NCBI GenBank assembly: GCA_039924845.1
Contig: JBDTAC010000083.1
Location: 1 to 59,112 of the forward strand
Direction: 5' to 3'
DNA from: Bacteroidia bacterium
GTDB taxonomy: Bacteria; Bacteroidota; Bacteroidia; DATLTG01
DNA length: 59,112 nt
Shown: positions 18,404-27,204 of the stretch, piece by piece
Layout of the letters: the number at the start of each line of letters is the position of its first letter
Position numbering within the stretch: position 1 is the stretch's first letter
The notes under the pieces: model-generated
Told to the model about the DNA's origin: nothing
Databases searched by the model: none
Seen by the model: the letters and a program-made list of their open reading frames with translations, nothing else
Translations under genes and position numbers: made by a program

Positions 18404-18452
18404 GAGGGTCTATTCATGGAACTGTGGGGTCTGTTCAGAGAACTGTGTCAAA
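18404..18452 (+). mobile_element. IS-end-like remnant
   Basis: GAGGGTCTATTCATGGAACTG is followed by a second start, GGGGTCTGTTCAGAGAACTG, ending in TGTCAA. It has the same layout and orientation as the IS end at 103-127 but no transposase follows; a secreted-protein gene begins 80 bases later. It is read as a scar or solo end of the same type of element. Confidence 0.5.
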
Positions 18453-18533
18453 TTAGATTTTCTGAAATGATTCCGAAAGATGTTTGCTTTCCATTTCCGA
18501 TTGGATTACATTTACCAAGCTAAATTCATACTC

Positions 18534-20660
18534 GTGAAAAAAATAATTTTTCAAGCCTCATTAATTGCTTTCCTTTTTCCGAGCATACATTCCATTCAAG
18601 CGCAAAACAAAACAGGTTCTAAAAATTGGACAAAAAATCCGTTTGAAGAAAAAGTTTTTGTTGAAAATAAAACTCAATTTGACGGACAAGATAAATTACC
18701 AAACAGTGCTATTTTATTTGGCGTTCGCAACGATGGCGTTCAAATTTATTTTATCCAGAAAGGTTTAACTTATCGCCACGATGAATTTGTGCCGATGAGC
18801 GAAGCTGAAAAGGATAAAGCCGAAAAGGAGGCTGCAAAATCAGGTAGAAAAATGGATGCGGATATGATGCGCAAAAGAAAAACAGATTGCATCAGTATGC
18901 AATGGGAAAACGCGAATCCGAATGTTCAAATTTTTAGCGAGGATGAAGTAAGCAATTATTTTACCTATCCCGACTTGCGCGATAAATCAGGCAAAACAAC
19001 TATTAAAGCATTTGCTTACAAAAAAATAATTTACAAAAATTTATATCCGAATATTGATGTGGAATATTCCTTTCCCGAAAATAAAATAGGAATAAAATAC
19101 ACGATTATTTTGCATCCTGGAGCGGATGTTTCTCAAGTAAAAATGAAATATTCCGAAAACGGAAAAATAAATTTGGATGCAAGTGGAAACGCAGACATAA
19201 ATTCAAACTTTGGAAATATAATTGACCACGCGCCTAAAACATACTACGAAAACGGAAATGTTATTTCTTCCAAATTTACTACCACACAAAATACCGTTTC
19301 ATTTGCTTTGCAAAATTACGATCATGCACAAACTGTTATTATTGATCCTTGGGTAACAGTGCCAGGTTACACAACAGGAAGTCCTTATGATGTAGATGCT
19401 GATTTGGCGGGCAATGTATATATTTACGGAGATGGCTACCCTCATATAGAAGTAAAACTAAACAATCTCGGGACTATTTTATGGACTTATACCGCATTAG
19501 CTATTGATTCTTTTGGTTTTTATGGGGGTTTTGCAGTGGACGAACACAGCCAAAATTCTTATTTAGTTGAAGGTTTTGGCAGTTTTTATGGTGCAAAAAT
19601 TATAAAAATAAATCCCTTTGGATTTCAATTGGCAATTTCTGTAGGAAATATTAATTTAGAAGAAATGTGGCGTATTGTTTTTAATAATACCACTCGAACT
19701 GGTGTTATTGGGACTGGATTTGGTTACGAAGCTTGTGTTTTAGATACAACGCTTTCTAATGTTACACCTATAAATGTTTTAGAAGGCACTAATACTGCTG
19801 ATGATATTTGCCTATTAGCACAAGATAATAACAATAATTGCTACATGGCAGATGCGTATAATACAGTAGATTCGGCATCAAACAATTTCTTATTTAAAAG
19901 TAAAATTCCAACTATACTTCCAATTTCATACGAAGTTTCAGATGGATATAAATTTAAGGAAATTCAATCTATTTCCTATACAGAAAGAAATGGTTTAGGT
20001 ATGTTTTTTAATGCCAACGGATTTAACGGTATGGCAGTAAACAACAATTATCTCTACACGTACGATGGAGCCATTTTAAAAAAATGGAATGCACCTACTG
20101 GAGTTTTACTGGGAAGTGTTGCTGTTGAGGATAGTTCTTTTAAATGGGGAGGTTTACAAGTAGATAGTTGTAACGATATTTTTGTAGGAGCAATGAACAG
20201 TGTTAAACAATACGATGTTAATTTGAATCTTATAAATACCATTGCTACTACCGATACTGTTTATGATTTAAAATTAGGAACAAATAATTTACTTTATGCT
20301 TGCGGAAAAGGTTTTGTGCAATCTATCCAATTAGATTCGTTATGCGGTTCTGAGCCGACTTCGCCTCCGATTGTGCCTACTCTGCAATCTTCTCTAATAA
20401 TTCCCAATGTTTTTTCGCCAAACGGAGATGGAAAAAATGATGTGTTTAAAGTGCAATCGATCGGCATCAGTACCTTCGATGCAAAAATATTTGACCGTTG
20501 GGGAATTCAATTATTCGAATGGACAAACCCAAACATTGGCTGGAACGGTGAAACAAAAACAGGCAATGCTCCTGACGGAACGTATTATTACCTCATAAAC
20601 GCCACCGGAATTGACGGAAAAAAATATCTGGAAAAAGGATTTGTAACATTAATAAGGTGA
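18534..20660 (+). CDS. Secreted protein with C-terminal gliding-motility (CHU_C) domain
   Basis: The GTG at 18534 is chosen because it gives a signal peptide (MKKIIFQASLIAFLFPSIHSIQAQ-like, written with initial V in a longer frame). The mature region starts with a domain found at the N-terminus of many Bacteroidota SBBP-type secreted proteins (FVENKTQFDGQDKLPNSAIL, HPGADVSQVKMKY). A beta-propeller-like section follows (DADLAGNVYIYG, KWGGLQVDSCNDIFVG). It ends in a CHU_C domain: NVFSPNGDGKNDVFKV, FDRWGIQLFEW, GWNGETKTGNAPDGTYYY. The C-terminus suggests type IX secretion and a cell-surface or released location. 708 residues. Confidence 0.9.
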   Translation: MKKIIFQASLIAFLFPSIHSIQAQNKTGSKNWTKNPFEEKVFVENKTQFDGQDKLPNSAILFGVRNDGVQIYFIQKGLTYRHDEFVPMSEAEKDKAEKEAAKSGRKMDADMMRKRKTDCISMQWENANPNVQIFSEDEVSNYFTYPDLRDKSGKTTIKAFAYKKIIYKNLYPNIDVEYSFPENKIGIKYTIILHPGADVSQVKMKYSENGKINLDASGNADINSNFGNIIDHAPKTYYENGNVISSKFTTTQNTVSFALQNYDHAQTVIIDPWVTVPGYTTGSPYDVDADLAGNVYIYGDGYPHIEVKLNNLGTILWTYTALAIDSFGFYGGFAVDEHSQNSYLVEGFGSFYGAKIIKINPFGFQLAISVGNINLEEMWRIVFNNTTRTGVIGTGFGYEACVLDTTLSNVTPINVLEGTNTADDICLLAQDNNNNCYMADAYNTVDSASNNFLFKSKIPTILPISYEVSDGYKFKEIQSISYTERNGLGMFFNANGFNGMAVNNNYLYTYDGAILKKWNAPTGVLLGSVAVEDSSFKWGGLQVDSCNDIFVGAMNSVKQYDVNLNLINTIATTDTVYDLKLGTNNLLYACGKGFVQSIQLDSLCGSEPTSPPIVPTLQSSLIIPNVFSPNGDGKNDVFKVQSIGISTFDAKIFDRWGIQLFEWTNPNIGWNGETKTGNAPDGTYYYLINATGIDGKKYLEKGFVTLIR

Positions 20661-20714
20661 TCTACAATCCTTAATTTGGATAGAAAAAAGTAAGAAGCGA
20701 AGCAAAATACAATG

Positions 20715-20735
20715 TCGAAAAATTATTTTTTTGAA
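20715..20735. repeat. A/T quasi-palindrome
   Basis: TCGAAAAATTA-TTTTTTTGAA lies between the CHU_C gene and the radical SAM gene. A TTG inside it could be taken as an upstream start but is unlikely. Confidence 0.85.
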
Positions 20736-20773
20736 CGTGTTTTTTTCCTTCCTTTTAAAAATCGCGAAAAGCC

Positions 20774-20781
20774 TATCTTTA
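20774..20781 (+). promoter_or_regulatory. Promoter element of the radical SAM gene
   Basis: TATCTTTA, 12 bases before the GTG at 20794, fits TAnnTTTG with one change. It argues for the GTG start and a very short leader. Confidence 0.5.
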
Positions 20782-20793
20782 CAGAAAAATAAT

Positions 20794-21819
20794 GTGTTGA
20801 GAAAAAAAATAACAGACGGAATTAACTTTCTAAGCAAACTTACCTTTTCGAAATCGTTAAATGCAGTTCAGATTTTGGGAAGTTTTTATTTTTCTAAAAT
20901 CACCAAACAAGTTCGTCATCGCGGAATGCCGATTAGTATTTCCATCGAACCTACAACTTCTTGCAATTTGCGTTGTCCAGAATGCCCGAGTGGAAAACGT
21001 GAATTTACGCGACCTACAGGAATGCTCGAAAAGAATTTTTTTAAAAAAGTGTTGGATGAATTGGAAAATAATTTATTGTATCTCATTTTTTATTTTCAAG
21101 GCGAACCGTATCTGAATCCACAATTTTTGGATATGGTAAAGTATGCTTCCGAAAAAAAGATTTACACGGCAACTTCTACCAACGCGCATTATTTGAATTC
21201 TGAAAATGCAAAAAAAACAATTGAATCTGGCTTAGATCGATTGATTATTTCCATTGATGGAACAACGCAGGAAACCTACGAGCAGTATCGTATCGGAGGT
21301 AATTTAGAAAAAGTAATTGAAGGCACAAAAAATATTGTTGCGTGGAAGAAAAAGTTGCATTCAAAAACACCCTTTATCATTTTTCAATTTTTAGTGGTAA
21401 AACCAAATGAACATCAAATAGAAGACGTAAAAAAATTAGCAAAAAATTTAGGTGTGGACGATGTGCGTTTTAAAACAGCGCAAATTTACAACTATGAAAA
21501 CGGGCATGATTTAATTCCGGAAACAGAAAAATATTCGCGATACAAAAAGCAAAAAAACAATACGTATATTCTGAAAAATAAAATGCGTGATGAGTGCTGG
21601 AAGCTTTGGCATTCCAGCGTTATAACCTGGGACGGAAAAGTGGCGCCGTGTTGTTTCGACAAAGATGTAAAGCACGCGATGGGAACTGTTTCCGAAAAAA
21701 CATTTTCGGAAGTATGGAAAAACGAAGCGTATCAAAATTTTCGCGAATCCGTTTTTCGTTCGCGCAGCGAAATTGATATTTGTAAAAATTGCACCGAAGG
21801 CACGAAAGTGTGGGCATAA
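20794..21819 (+). CDS. Radical SAM/SPASM domain protein
   Basis: This SAM-radical enzyme has about 341 residues from GTG 20794 (MLRKKITDGINFLSKL). An earlier TTG (20731) is rejected because a promoter element lies between. The radical SAM cluster motif is SCNLRCPECPSG (CxxxCxxC, about residue 55). Core strands FYFQGEPYLNP and IISIDGTTQETYEQYR follow. A SPASM-type end binds auxiliary clusters (WDGKVAPCCFDKD, and DICKNCTEGTKVW). Such proteins modify peptides, sugars or nucleosides. No peptide gene or maturation partner is adjacent, so substrate is unknown. A 38-bp perfect palindrome follows. Confidence 0.88.
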   Translation: MLRKKITDGINFLSKLTFSKSLNAVQILGSFYFSKITKQVRHRGMPISISIEPTTSCNLRCPECPSGKREFTRPTGMLEKNFFKKVLDELENNLLYLIFYFQGEPYLNPQFLDMVKYASEKKIYTATSTNAHYLNSENAKKTIESGLDRLIISIDGTTQETYEQYRIGGNLEKVIEGTKNIVAWKKKLHSKTPFIIFQFLVVKPNEHQIEDVKKLAKNLGVDDVRFKTAQIYNYENGHDLIPETEKYSRYKKQKNNTYILKNKMRDECWKLWHSSVITWDGKVAPCCFDKDVKHAMGTVSEKTFSEVWKNEAYQNFRESVFRSRSEIDICKNCTEGTKVWA

Positions 21820-21831
21820 TTTTCGGCAAAG

Positions 21832-21869
21832 AAAAGGGGTTTGAAAAATTAATTTTTCAAACCCCTTTT
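21832..21869. terminator. Bidirectional terminator, perfect 38-bp palindrome
   Basis: AAAAGGGGTTTGAAAAATT pairs exactly with AATTTTTCAAACCCCTTTT. It lies between two converging genes, so it probably stops both. The inner part is the dispersed A/T repeat in its AATT-centred form, here wrapped in a GGGG/CCCC clamp. Confidence 0.9.
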
Positions 21870-21900
21870 CTGGAAAAAAATTTCACTCGGAAAATTTAAT

Positions 21901-22464
21901 TTATACGGTCATAATTTCTTTTTCTTTTTGCTCTAAATGTTTGTCACATTTAATGGCAAAACCGTCGGTAAGCACTTGTATCTTGGCTTCTGCGTCTTTC
22001 ATTTCGTCTTCCGGCAATCCATTTTTTTGTAATTTTTTGATGGATTCATTTGCATCTCTGCGAAGAGTGCGAAGTGTTACTTTGCAATTTTCTGCTTCTG
22101 CTTTCGCTGTTTTTACAAGTGCTTTTCGGCGCTCTTCCGTTAATGGCGGCACAAGGATGCGAATTAATATCCCGTCGTTTTGCGGATTAAATCCTAAGTT
22201 GGCAGCCTGAATCGCTTTCTCTATCGGCGTTAGCATTGTTTTTTCCCAAGGCTGCACAATTAAAGAACGCGCATCTTGCGTATTGATACTTGCCACCTGA
22301 TTTAGCGGCGTACGTGTTCCATAATAATCTATGAAAATACCTTCCAACATCGCAGGATTTGCTTTGCCGGCGCGGACTTTTATAAGTTCTGCTTCCAAAT
22401 GAATAACGGCTTTTTCCATTAATTCTTTGGCACTTTCTATGAAAAATTTAATTTCTTCGTTCAT
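21901..22464 (-). CDS. frr: Ribosome recycling factor
   Basis: It splits post-termination ribosomes together with EF-G. The 187 residues are the standard length. Recognised blocks are EAELIKVRAGKANPAMLEGI, YYGTRTPLNQVASI, ARSLIVQPWEKTML and IRILVPPLTEERRKALVK. It is downstream of pyrH with a 35-base gap, the common pyrH-frr pair, and ends at the shared palindromic terminator. Confidence 0.98.
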   Translation of the reverse strand: MNEEIKFFIESAKELMEKAVIHLEAELIKVRAGKANPAMLEGIFIDYYGTRTPLNQVASINTQDARSLIVQPWEKTMLTPIEKAIQAANLGFNPQNDGILIRILVPPLTEERRKALVKTAKAEAENCKVTLRTLRRDANESIKKLQKNGLPEDEMKDAEAKIQVLTDGFAIKCDKHLEQKEKEIMTV

Positions 22465-22499
22465 CTTTTTTTATCTATGGAAACAAATGTATACAAAAT

Positions 22500-23249
<750 letters not shown>

Positions 23250-23292
23250 TCAACAAATTTCAGGAACAAAAGTAAATAAATAAGCGCAAAAA

Positions 23293-23320
23293 AAATCCCG
23301 ATTTTTAAAAATCGGGATTT
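23293..23320. terminator. Terminator after tsf (perfect palindrome)
   Basis: AAATCCCGATTTTT pairs exactly with AAAAATCGGGATTT, directly after the tsf stop codon, with A/T runs on both sides. Confidence 0.85.
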
Positions 23321-23324
23321 TAAA

Positions 23325-24158
23325 TTAACTCAATGCTATTCGCTTAAAGCCGGTAATTTTTAAATCTTTATCGGTTTCGCTTAAATATTGTCTGATGGTT
23401 TTTTTATTGTCTTTGATAAACTCTTGGTTAAGTAACGTAAATTCTTTGTAGAATTTATTCAATTTTCCGAGTGCAATTTTTTCCAACATCTCTTCTGCTT
23501 TTCCTTCTTGACGCGCTTGTTCTTTACCAATTTCAATTTCGCGTTCCAAAGTTTTGCTGTCTACATCTTCTTTATCTAATGCAACTGGAGCCATTGCTGC
23601 AGCTTGCATTGCAATGTCTTTTGCAATTGTTTCAGAAACTTCTTTATTGAAACCTACAATCGTTGCCAATCTATTTCCTGGATGATTGTAAGCAATCACT
23701 TTCGGAGCTTCGATGGCTTCGTAATTTGCCAATTCCAATTTCTCACCAATTTTTCCAACTTGTTCAATTATTTTATCAGCAATAGTTACAGAACCGTCAA
23801 AAGGCAATTGCACTAATGCTTCTAAAGAAGCTGGTTTTTTATCCAATGCAATTTTTGCGATAGTAGTAGCGAAGTTTACGAAATCATCATTTTTTGCTAC
23901 GAAATCTGTTTCGCAACTCAATCGAATAATAATCGCTCTTTTGTGATCCGCACTTAATTGTGCAATAACCAATCCTTCTTTCGCATCTCTGTCACCACGA
24001 TTAGCAGCCACTTTCTGACCTTTTTTTCTTAAATAATCAACCGCTTGTTCAAAATCTCCGTTGGCTTCTGTAAGCGCTTTTTTGCAGTCCATCATTCCTG
24101 CACCTGTTTGTTGGCGCAGTTTGTTAACATCACTTGCTGAAATTGTCATCGTACTCAT
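23325..24158 (-). CDS. tsf: Elongation factor Ts
   Basis: This is the nucleotide-exchange factor for EF-Tu. The 277-residue product begins with the signature VNKLRQQTGAGMMDCKKAL, and the core CETDFVAKNDDFVNF is clear. MSTM... at 24158 is kept as start, though the Met three residues later is equally good. It lies 15 bases after rpsB and is co-transcribed, the classical rpsB-tsf pair. Confidence 0.97.
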   Translation of the reverse strand: MSTMTISASDVNKLRQQTGAGMMDCKKALTEANGDFEQAVDYLRKKGQKVAANRGDRDAKEGLVIAQLSADHKRAIIIRLSCETDFVAKNDDFVNFATTIAKIALDKKPASLEALVQLPFDGSVTIADKIIEQVGKIGEKLELANYEAIEAPKVIAYNHPGNRLATIVGFNKEVSETIAKDIAMQAAAMAPVALDKEDVDSKTLEREIEIGKEQARQEGKAEEMLEKIALGKLNKFYKEFTLLNQEFIKDNKKTIRQYLSETDKDLKITGFKRIALS

Positions 24159-24173
24159 TTCAAAAAATATTTT

Positions 24174-25127
24174 TTAATGTGATTTTTTTGTGTGATTTGA
24201 ATGTCCACCTGCAGAATGGCCGCCACCTGAGTGTCCGTGTCCTCCGCCAGAATGACCACTACCAGTGTGTCCTCCACCTTGGCTATTTTTTGCTCCCACT
24301 GTTTTACGTGGACCAGCAGCTGTTCTTCTTGCTCTTCTTTCTGTAGAACCATCGCCATCAGCGTCGTCCGACATTCTCGGTCTTGTTTCTTTTGTTATTT
24401 TTCCTTCTTTTTCTTCTAAAGCTGCTGCTTCTTTATCTACTTTACGTTCAGAAAGTCCTTCTTCAATCGCTTTTGTAATCGTGCTGATAATTAATGAAAT
24501 CGAAGTCGTAGCGTCATCATTAGCAGGAATTGCGTAATCCACTAAATTCGGATCTGAGTTCGTATCTACAATTCCGAAAGTTGGAATGTTTAATCTTTTT
24601 GCTTCCGCAACAGCGATGTGTTCTTTTGAAATATCAACGATGAACAATGCAGCTGGAAGTCTTGTTAAATCTGTAATACTTCCTAATTGAATCTCCATTT
24701 TAGCACGTTGGCGAGAAATCTGTAATTTTTCTTTTTTAGAAATATTTTCAAATGTTCCGTCAGTAGCCATTTTATCAATGGTTGCCATTTTTCTTACCGC
24801 TTTACGGATAGTTGCAAAGTTAGTAAGCATTCCGCCTGGCCATCTTTCCGTTACATAAGGCATGTTGATGTTTTTCACTTTTTCCGCCACCACATCTTTT
24901 GCTTGTTTTTTTGTTGCCACAAACAATATTTTTTTGCCCGAACGCGCAATTTGTTTCAATGCTGCCGATGCCTCATCAATTTTCACAACAGTTTTGTTGA
25001 GATCAATGATGTGGATGCCATTTTTTTCGGTAAAAATATATGGAGCCATTGCTGGATTCCATTTTCTTTTCAAATGTCCGAAGTGTGCTCCGGCTTCTAA
25101 TAATTCGTTGAAATTTGTTTTTGACAT
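24174..25127 (-). CDS. rpsB: 30S ribosomal protein S2 with His/Gly-rich C-terminal extension
   Basis: The S2 core occupies about residues 1-230: LLEAGAHFGHLKRKWNP, RWPGGMLTNFATIRK, FIVDISKEHIAVAEA, VDTNSDPNLVDYAIPANDDA. The protein then goes on for about 85 residues to 317, against about 230-260 in most bacteria. The tail has an acidic/basic linker (KETRPRMSDDADGDG, STERRARRTAAGPRK). It ends in GGGH-type repeats with about ten histidines. It precedes tsf; two A/T repeats separate it from rpsI. Confidence 0.97.
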   Translation of the reverse strand: MSKTNFNELLEAGAHFGHLKRKWNPAMAPYIFTEKNGIHIIDLNKTVVKIDEASAALKQIARSGKKILFVATKKQAKDVVAEKVKNINMPYVTERWPGGMLTNFATIRKAVRKMATIDKMATDGTFENISKKEKLQISRQRAKMEIQLGSITDLTRLPAALFIVDISKEHIAVAEAKRLNIPTFGIVDTNSDPNLVDYAIPANDDATTSISLIISTITKAIEEGLSERKVDKEAAALEEKEGKITKETRPRMSDDADGDGSTERRARRTAAGPRKTVGAKNSQGGGHTGSGHSGGGHGHSGGGHSAGGHSNHTKKSH

Positions 25128-25160
25128 TTTTGGTTTTTAATGTTATTGTAAATAAATCGT

Positions 25161-25206
25161 TTCAAAAAAATAATTTTTCGGACACCCAAAAAAATAATTT
25201 TTGAAA
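25161..25206. repeat. Two A/T quasi-palindromes between rpsI and rpsB
   Basis: TTCAAAAAAATAATTTTTCG at 25161-25180 and CAAAAAAATAATTTTTGAAA at 25187-25206, six bases apart, fill most of the 86-base gap. Confidence 0.85.
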
Positions 25207-25213
25207 GTGTTTT

Positions 25214-25600
25214 TTAACGTTTACTAAATTGAAATCTTTTACGCGCTTTTTTCTGACCTGGTTTTTTACGCTCCACCATTCTTGGATCTCTTGTCATCAA
25301 ACTTGCTGCTTTTAAAACAGGTTTATTTTCTGGATTGATTTCCACCAATGCTCTTGCAATTCCAAGTCTTACAGCTTCCGCTTGTCCTGAAATTCCGCCG
25401 CCATTAACTGTTGCTTTCACGTCGTATTCGCCAAGTGTTTTGGTTAACATCAAAGCCTGATTAACGATGTATTGCAAAGTTCCTGTTGGGAAATACGCTG
25501 CATAATCTTTATCGTTAACAACAATTTTTCCTTTTCCTTTTTGGAGATAAACGCGTGCAACCGCATTTTTTCTTCTTCCAAGTGTGTTTGTAATTTCCAT
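25214..25600 (-). CDS. rpsI: 30S ribosomal protein S9
   Basis: The 128 residues are typical in length. It starts [18 protein letters not shown], contains [20 protein letters not shown], and ends with the invariant-type [12 protein letters not shown] tail that reaches the P site. It is 11 bases after rplM, in the conserved rplM-rpsI operon. Confidence 0.98.
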   Translation of the reverse strand: MEITNTLGRRKNAVARVYLQKGKGKIVVNDKDYAAYFPTGTLQYIVNQALMLTKTLGEYDVKATVNGGGISGQAEAVRLGIARALVEINPENKPVLKAASLMTRDPRMVERKKPGQKKARKRFQFSKR

Positions 25601-25611
25601 ATTATTCTTAC

Positions 25612-26067
25612 TTATTTAAGATCTTTTAAATTCATTTTTTTAGGGCTTTGCGCTTCATGGGGATGTTGTTCTCCAGCATAAATGAAAACATTTTTTTGCA
25701 ACGCAGCTCCTAATTTTGTTTTAGGCAACATTCCTTTAACTGCTTTTTCGATAATCGCAGCAGGGCGTTTTTCCAAAAACTCACGAGGCGTTGTAAAACG
25801 CTGTCCACCAGGGTATCCAGTATGGCGAACGTATTCTTTCTCGTCCATTTTTTTGCCGGTCAATTTTACTTTTTCGGCATTTATAATGATTACATTATCA
25901 CCACAATCTACATGAGGCGTGTAATTTGTTTTGTTTTTTCCGCGTACTACCATGGCAACTTTTGAAGCCAAGCGACCTAAAATTTCGTTTTCGGCATCCA
26001 CCAAAAACCATTCTTTCGTAACGGTTGCTTTGTTGGCAGATACTGTTTTGTAACTCAATGCGTCCAC
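25612..26067 (-). CDS. rplM: 50S ribosomal protein L13
   Basis: The 151 residues include [47 protein letters not shown] and [10 protein letters not shown], all L13 hallmarks. It is first gene of the rplM-rpsI(-rpsB-tsf) group, with a promoter 60-90 bases upstream. Confidence 0.98.
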   Translation of the reverse strand: MDALSYKTVSANKATVTKEWFLVDAENEILGRLASKVAMVVRGKNKTNYTPHVDCGDNVIIINAEKVKLTGKKMDEKEYVRHTGYPGGQRFTTPREFLEKRPAAIIEKAVKGMLPKTKLGAALQKNVFIYAGEQHPHEAQSPKKMNLKDLK

Positions 26068-26125
26068 TGTTATATCTTTAAAAAATGAATACTAAAATCC
26101 TTTTTGGTTTCTTCAAAATGGGCTG

Positions 26126-26157
26126 CGAAGATAAATACTATTTTTCTCACACACAAA
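26126..26157 (-). promoter_or_regulatory. Promoter of rplM-rpsI
   Basis: On the minus strand: TTTG (26157-26154), 20 bases, TATCTTCG (26133-26126), about 60 bases before the rplM start. It shares TATCTTCGCAGC with the tRNA-Leu promoter. Confidence 0.75.
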
Positions 26158-26247
26158 TTTATTGACAAATTATTGTTAATAAGCCCATTTTAATCTCTAT
26201 GAGATGAAGAATTCTTCATCTGTTTGCAAATATCGTAAAAAAGTGGG

Positions 26248-26268
26248 TTGAAAAATTATTTTTTTGAA
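26248..26268. repeat. A/T quasi-palindrome between HU and rplM
   Basis: TTGAAAAATTA-TTTTTTTGAA, 20 bases past the HU terminator. It is part of a 264-base gap (26068-26331) that also holds the rplM promoter and HU terminator; nothing else is seen there. Confidence 0.85.
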
Positions 26269-26287
26269 GACGAAATTTTGGTGCATA

Positions 26288-26313
26288 AAAAAGCCCCGAA
26301 ATCGGGGCTTTTT
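26288..26313 (-). terminator. Terminator of the HU gene
   Basis: AAAAAGCCCCGA pairs with TCGGGGCTTTTT around a 2-base loop. It lies 19 bases past the HU stop and is followed on the minus strand by TTATGC. Confidence 0.9.
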
Positions 26314-26331
26314 ATTTTAAATCGGCAGTAA

Positions 26332-26607
26332 TTATTTGTTTACTTTACCTGCTAATTCTGCACCAGCTTTAAATTTAGCTACTTTTTTAGCAGCAATTTT
26401 AATTTCTTTTCCAGTTTGTGGATTTCTTCCAATTCTGGCTGCTCTTTTAGCAACAGAGAAAGATCCAAAACCTACTAATGCTACTCTGTCACCTTTTTTA
26501 AGTGCTTTTGTAGTTGCACTAACAAATGCGTCAAGTGCTCTTTGTGAATCTGCTTTTGTAAGTTTTGATTCAGATGCGATTGCATCAACTAATTCTGATT
26601 TGTTCAT
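26332..26607 (-). CDS. HU-family DNA-binding protein
   Basis: This nucleoid protein bends and compacts DNA. The 91 residues are standard: [60 protein letters not shown]. It stands alone with its own promoter and strong terminator, as usual for an abundant protein. It is an obvious candidate, among others, to interact with the many A/T palindromes nearby, but that is inference. Confidence 0.97.
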   Translation of the reverse strand: MNKSELVDAIASESKLTKADSQRALDAFVSATTKALKKGDRVALVGFGSFSVAKRAARIGRNPQTGKEIKIAAKKVAKFKAGAELAGKVNK

Positions 26608-26652
26608 GTTGTTTTTGTTTTAATTTAGTTAAACATTTATTTATTTGAGTTG

Positions 26653-26660
26653 TAAATGTA
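26653..26660 (-). promoter_or_regulatory. Promoter element of the HU gene
   Basis: On the minus strand TACATTTA lies about 46 bases before the HU ATG. A TTG about 21 bases further upstream could be the -33 box. Confidence 0.55.
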
Positions 26661-27006
26661 CAATATATTCCTTTTAAAACGCAAGTCTTGAAGCAAAAAA
26701 ACGCTAAAATTGTTGATAAGTAAGCTTTTTGTTAATAAATAAGCGCTGATTCGTCCTAAAATAAGGCTTATTGGAGATAATAAAACGCCGAGCTATACTT
26801 TTCATTTGCATTTTTTTATTTTCAATACCTTCTCCTTTTCAACACCTTTATCTACAAGGCATTCAGAAAAAGTTATTTTTTTTCGTTCAAAAAAATAATT
26901 TTTTAACATTTTTTCACTTGACGGCGCATACTAAATGAAGTAATTTAGTGTTCGCATAGTAAGTAAATGTTTTTTATTTTGTTGTGTTATTTATCCTTGA
27001 CCCCCT
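26661..27006. other. Non-coding gap between divergent HU and a small gene
   Basis: About 345 bases without a gene. It contains the near-direct repeats GTTGATAAGTAAG and GTTAATAAATAAG (26709-26745), an A/T repeat copy at 26886-26906, an inverted repeat ACTAAAT/ATTTAGT (near 26929-26949), and a TATCCTTG promoter-like element (26992-26999) just before the ATG at 27007. No DnaA-box cluster or RNA gene is recognised. Confidence 0.5.
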
Positions 27007-27204
27007 ATGTACGAATTAAGTAAACAAATTTTGCAGAAAGTAAGTTTTGATAAAAAACTTTTCGGCAAAGAATTGGGAAAAGCCATCAGATGGCTTAAAC
27101 CCAATGAGAAAATGATGCTTCGGATGTGGTGTCTTTCCACTTTTGGACACACGTATAAAGATGTAATTATCGAAACTTTTAAGAAGGTAACGAAGATTCA
27201 ATAA
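27007..27204 (+). CDS. Conserved small protein of unknown function (65 aa)
   Basis: This basic, helical 65-residue protein ([27 protein letters not shown]-like [25 protein letters not shown]) resembles a small protein family I associate with Bacteroidota genomes. No signal or membrane span is seen. A promoter-like TATCCTTG lies 8 bases before the ATG, implying almost no leader. Its last 26 bases overlap the end of queG on the opposite strand. Function unknown. Confidence 0.75.
   Translation: MYELSKQILQKVSFDKKLFGKELGKAIRWLKPNEKMMLRMWCLSTFGHTYKDVIIETFKKVTKIQ

Noticed and set aside
18480-18533. ATG at 18480 as start of the CHU_C protein
   Set aside because: It would put 18 non-signal residues in front of a clean signal peptide that starts at GTG 18534.
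24134-24419. Small plus-strand frames opposite the S2 His/Gly tail
   Set aside because: They reflect the repetitive tail codons of rpsB, which continues in frame from a clear S2 core.
26661-27006. A/T-rich gap as a possible replication origin
   Set aside because: No cluster of TTATCCACA-type DnaA boxes, and no dnaA or dnaN gene adjacent.
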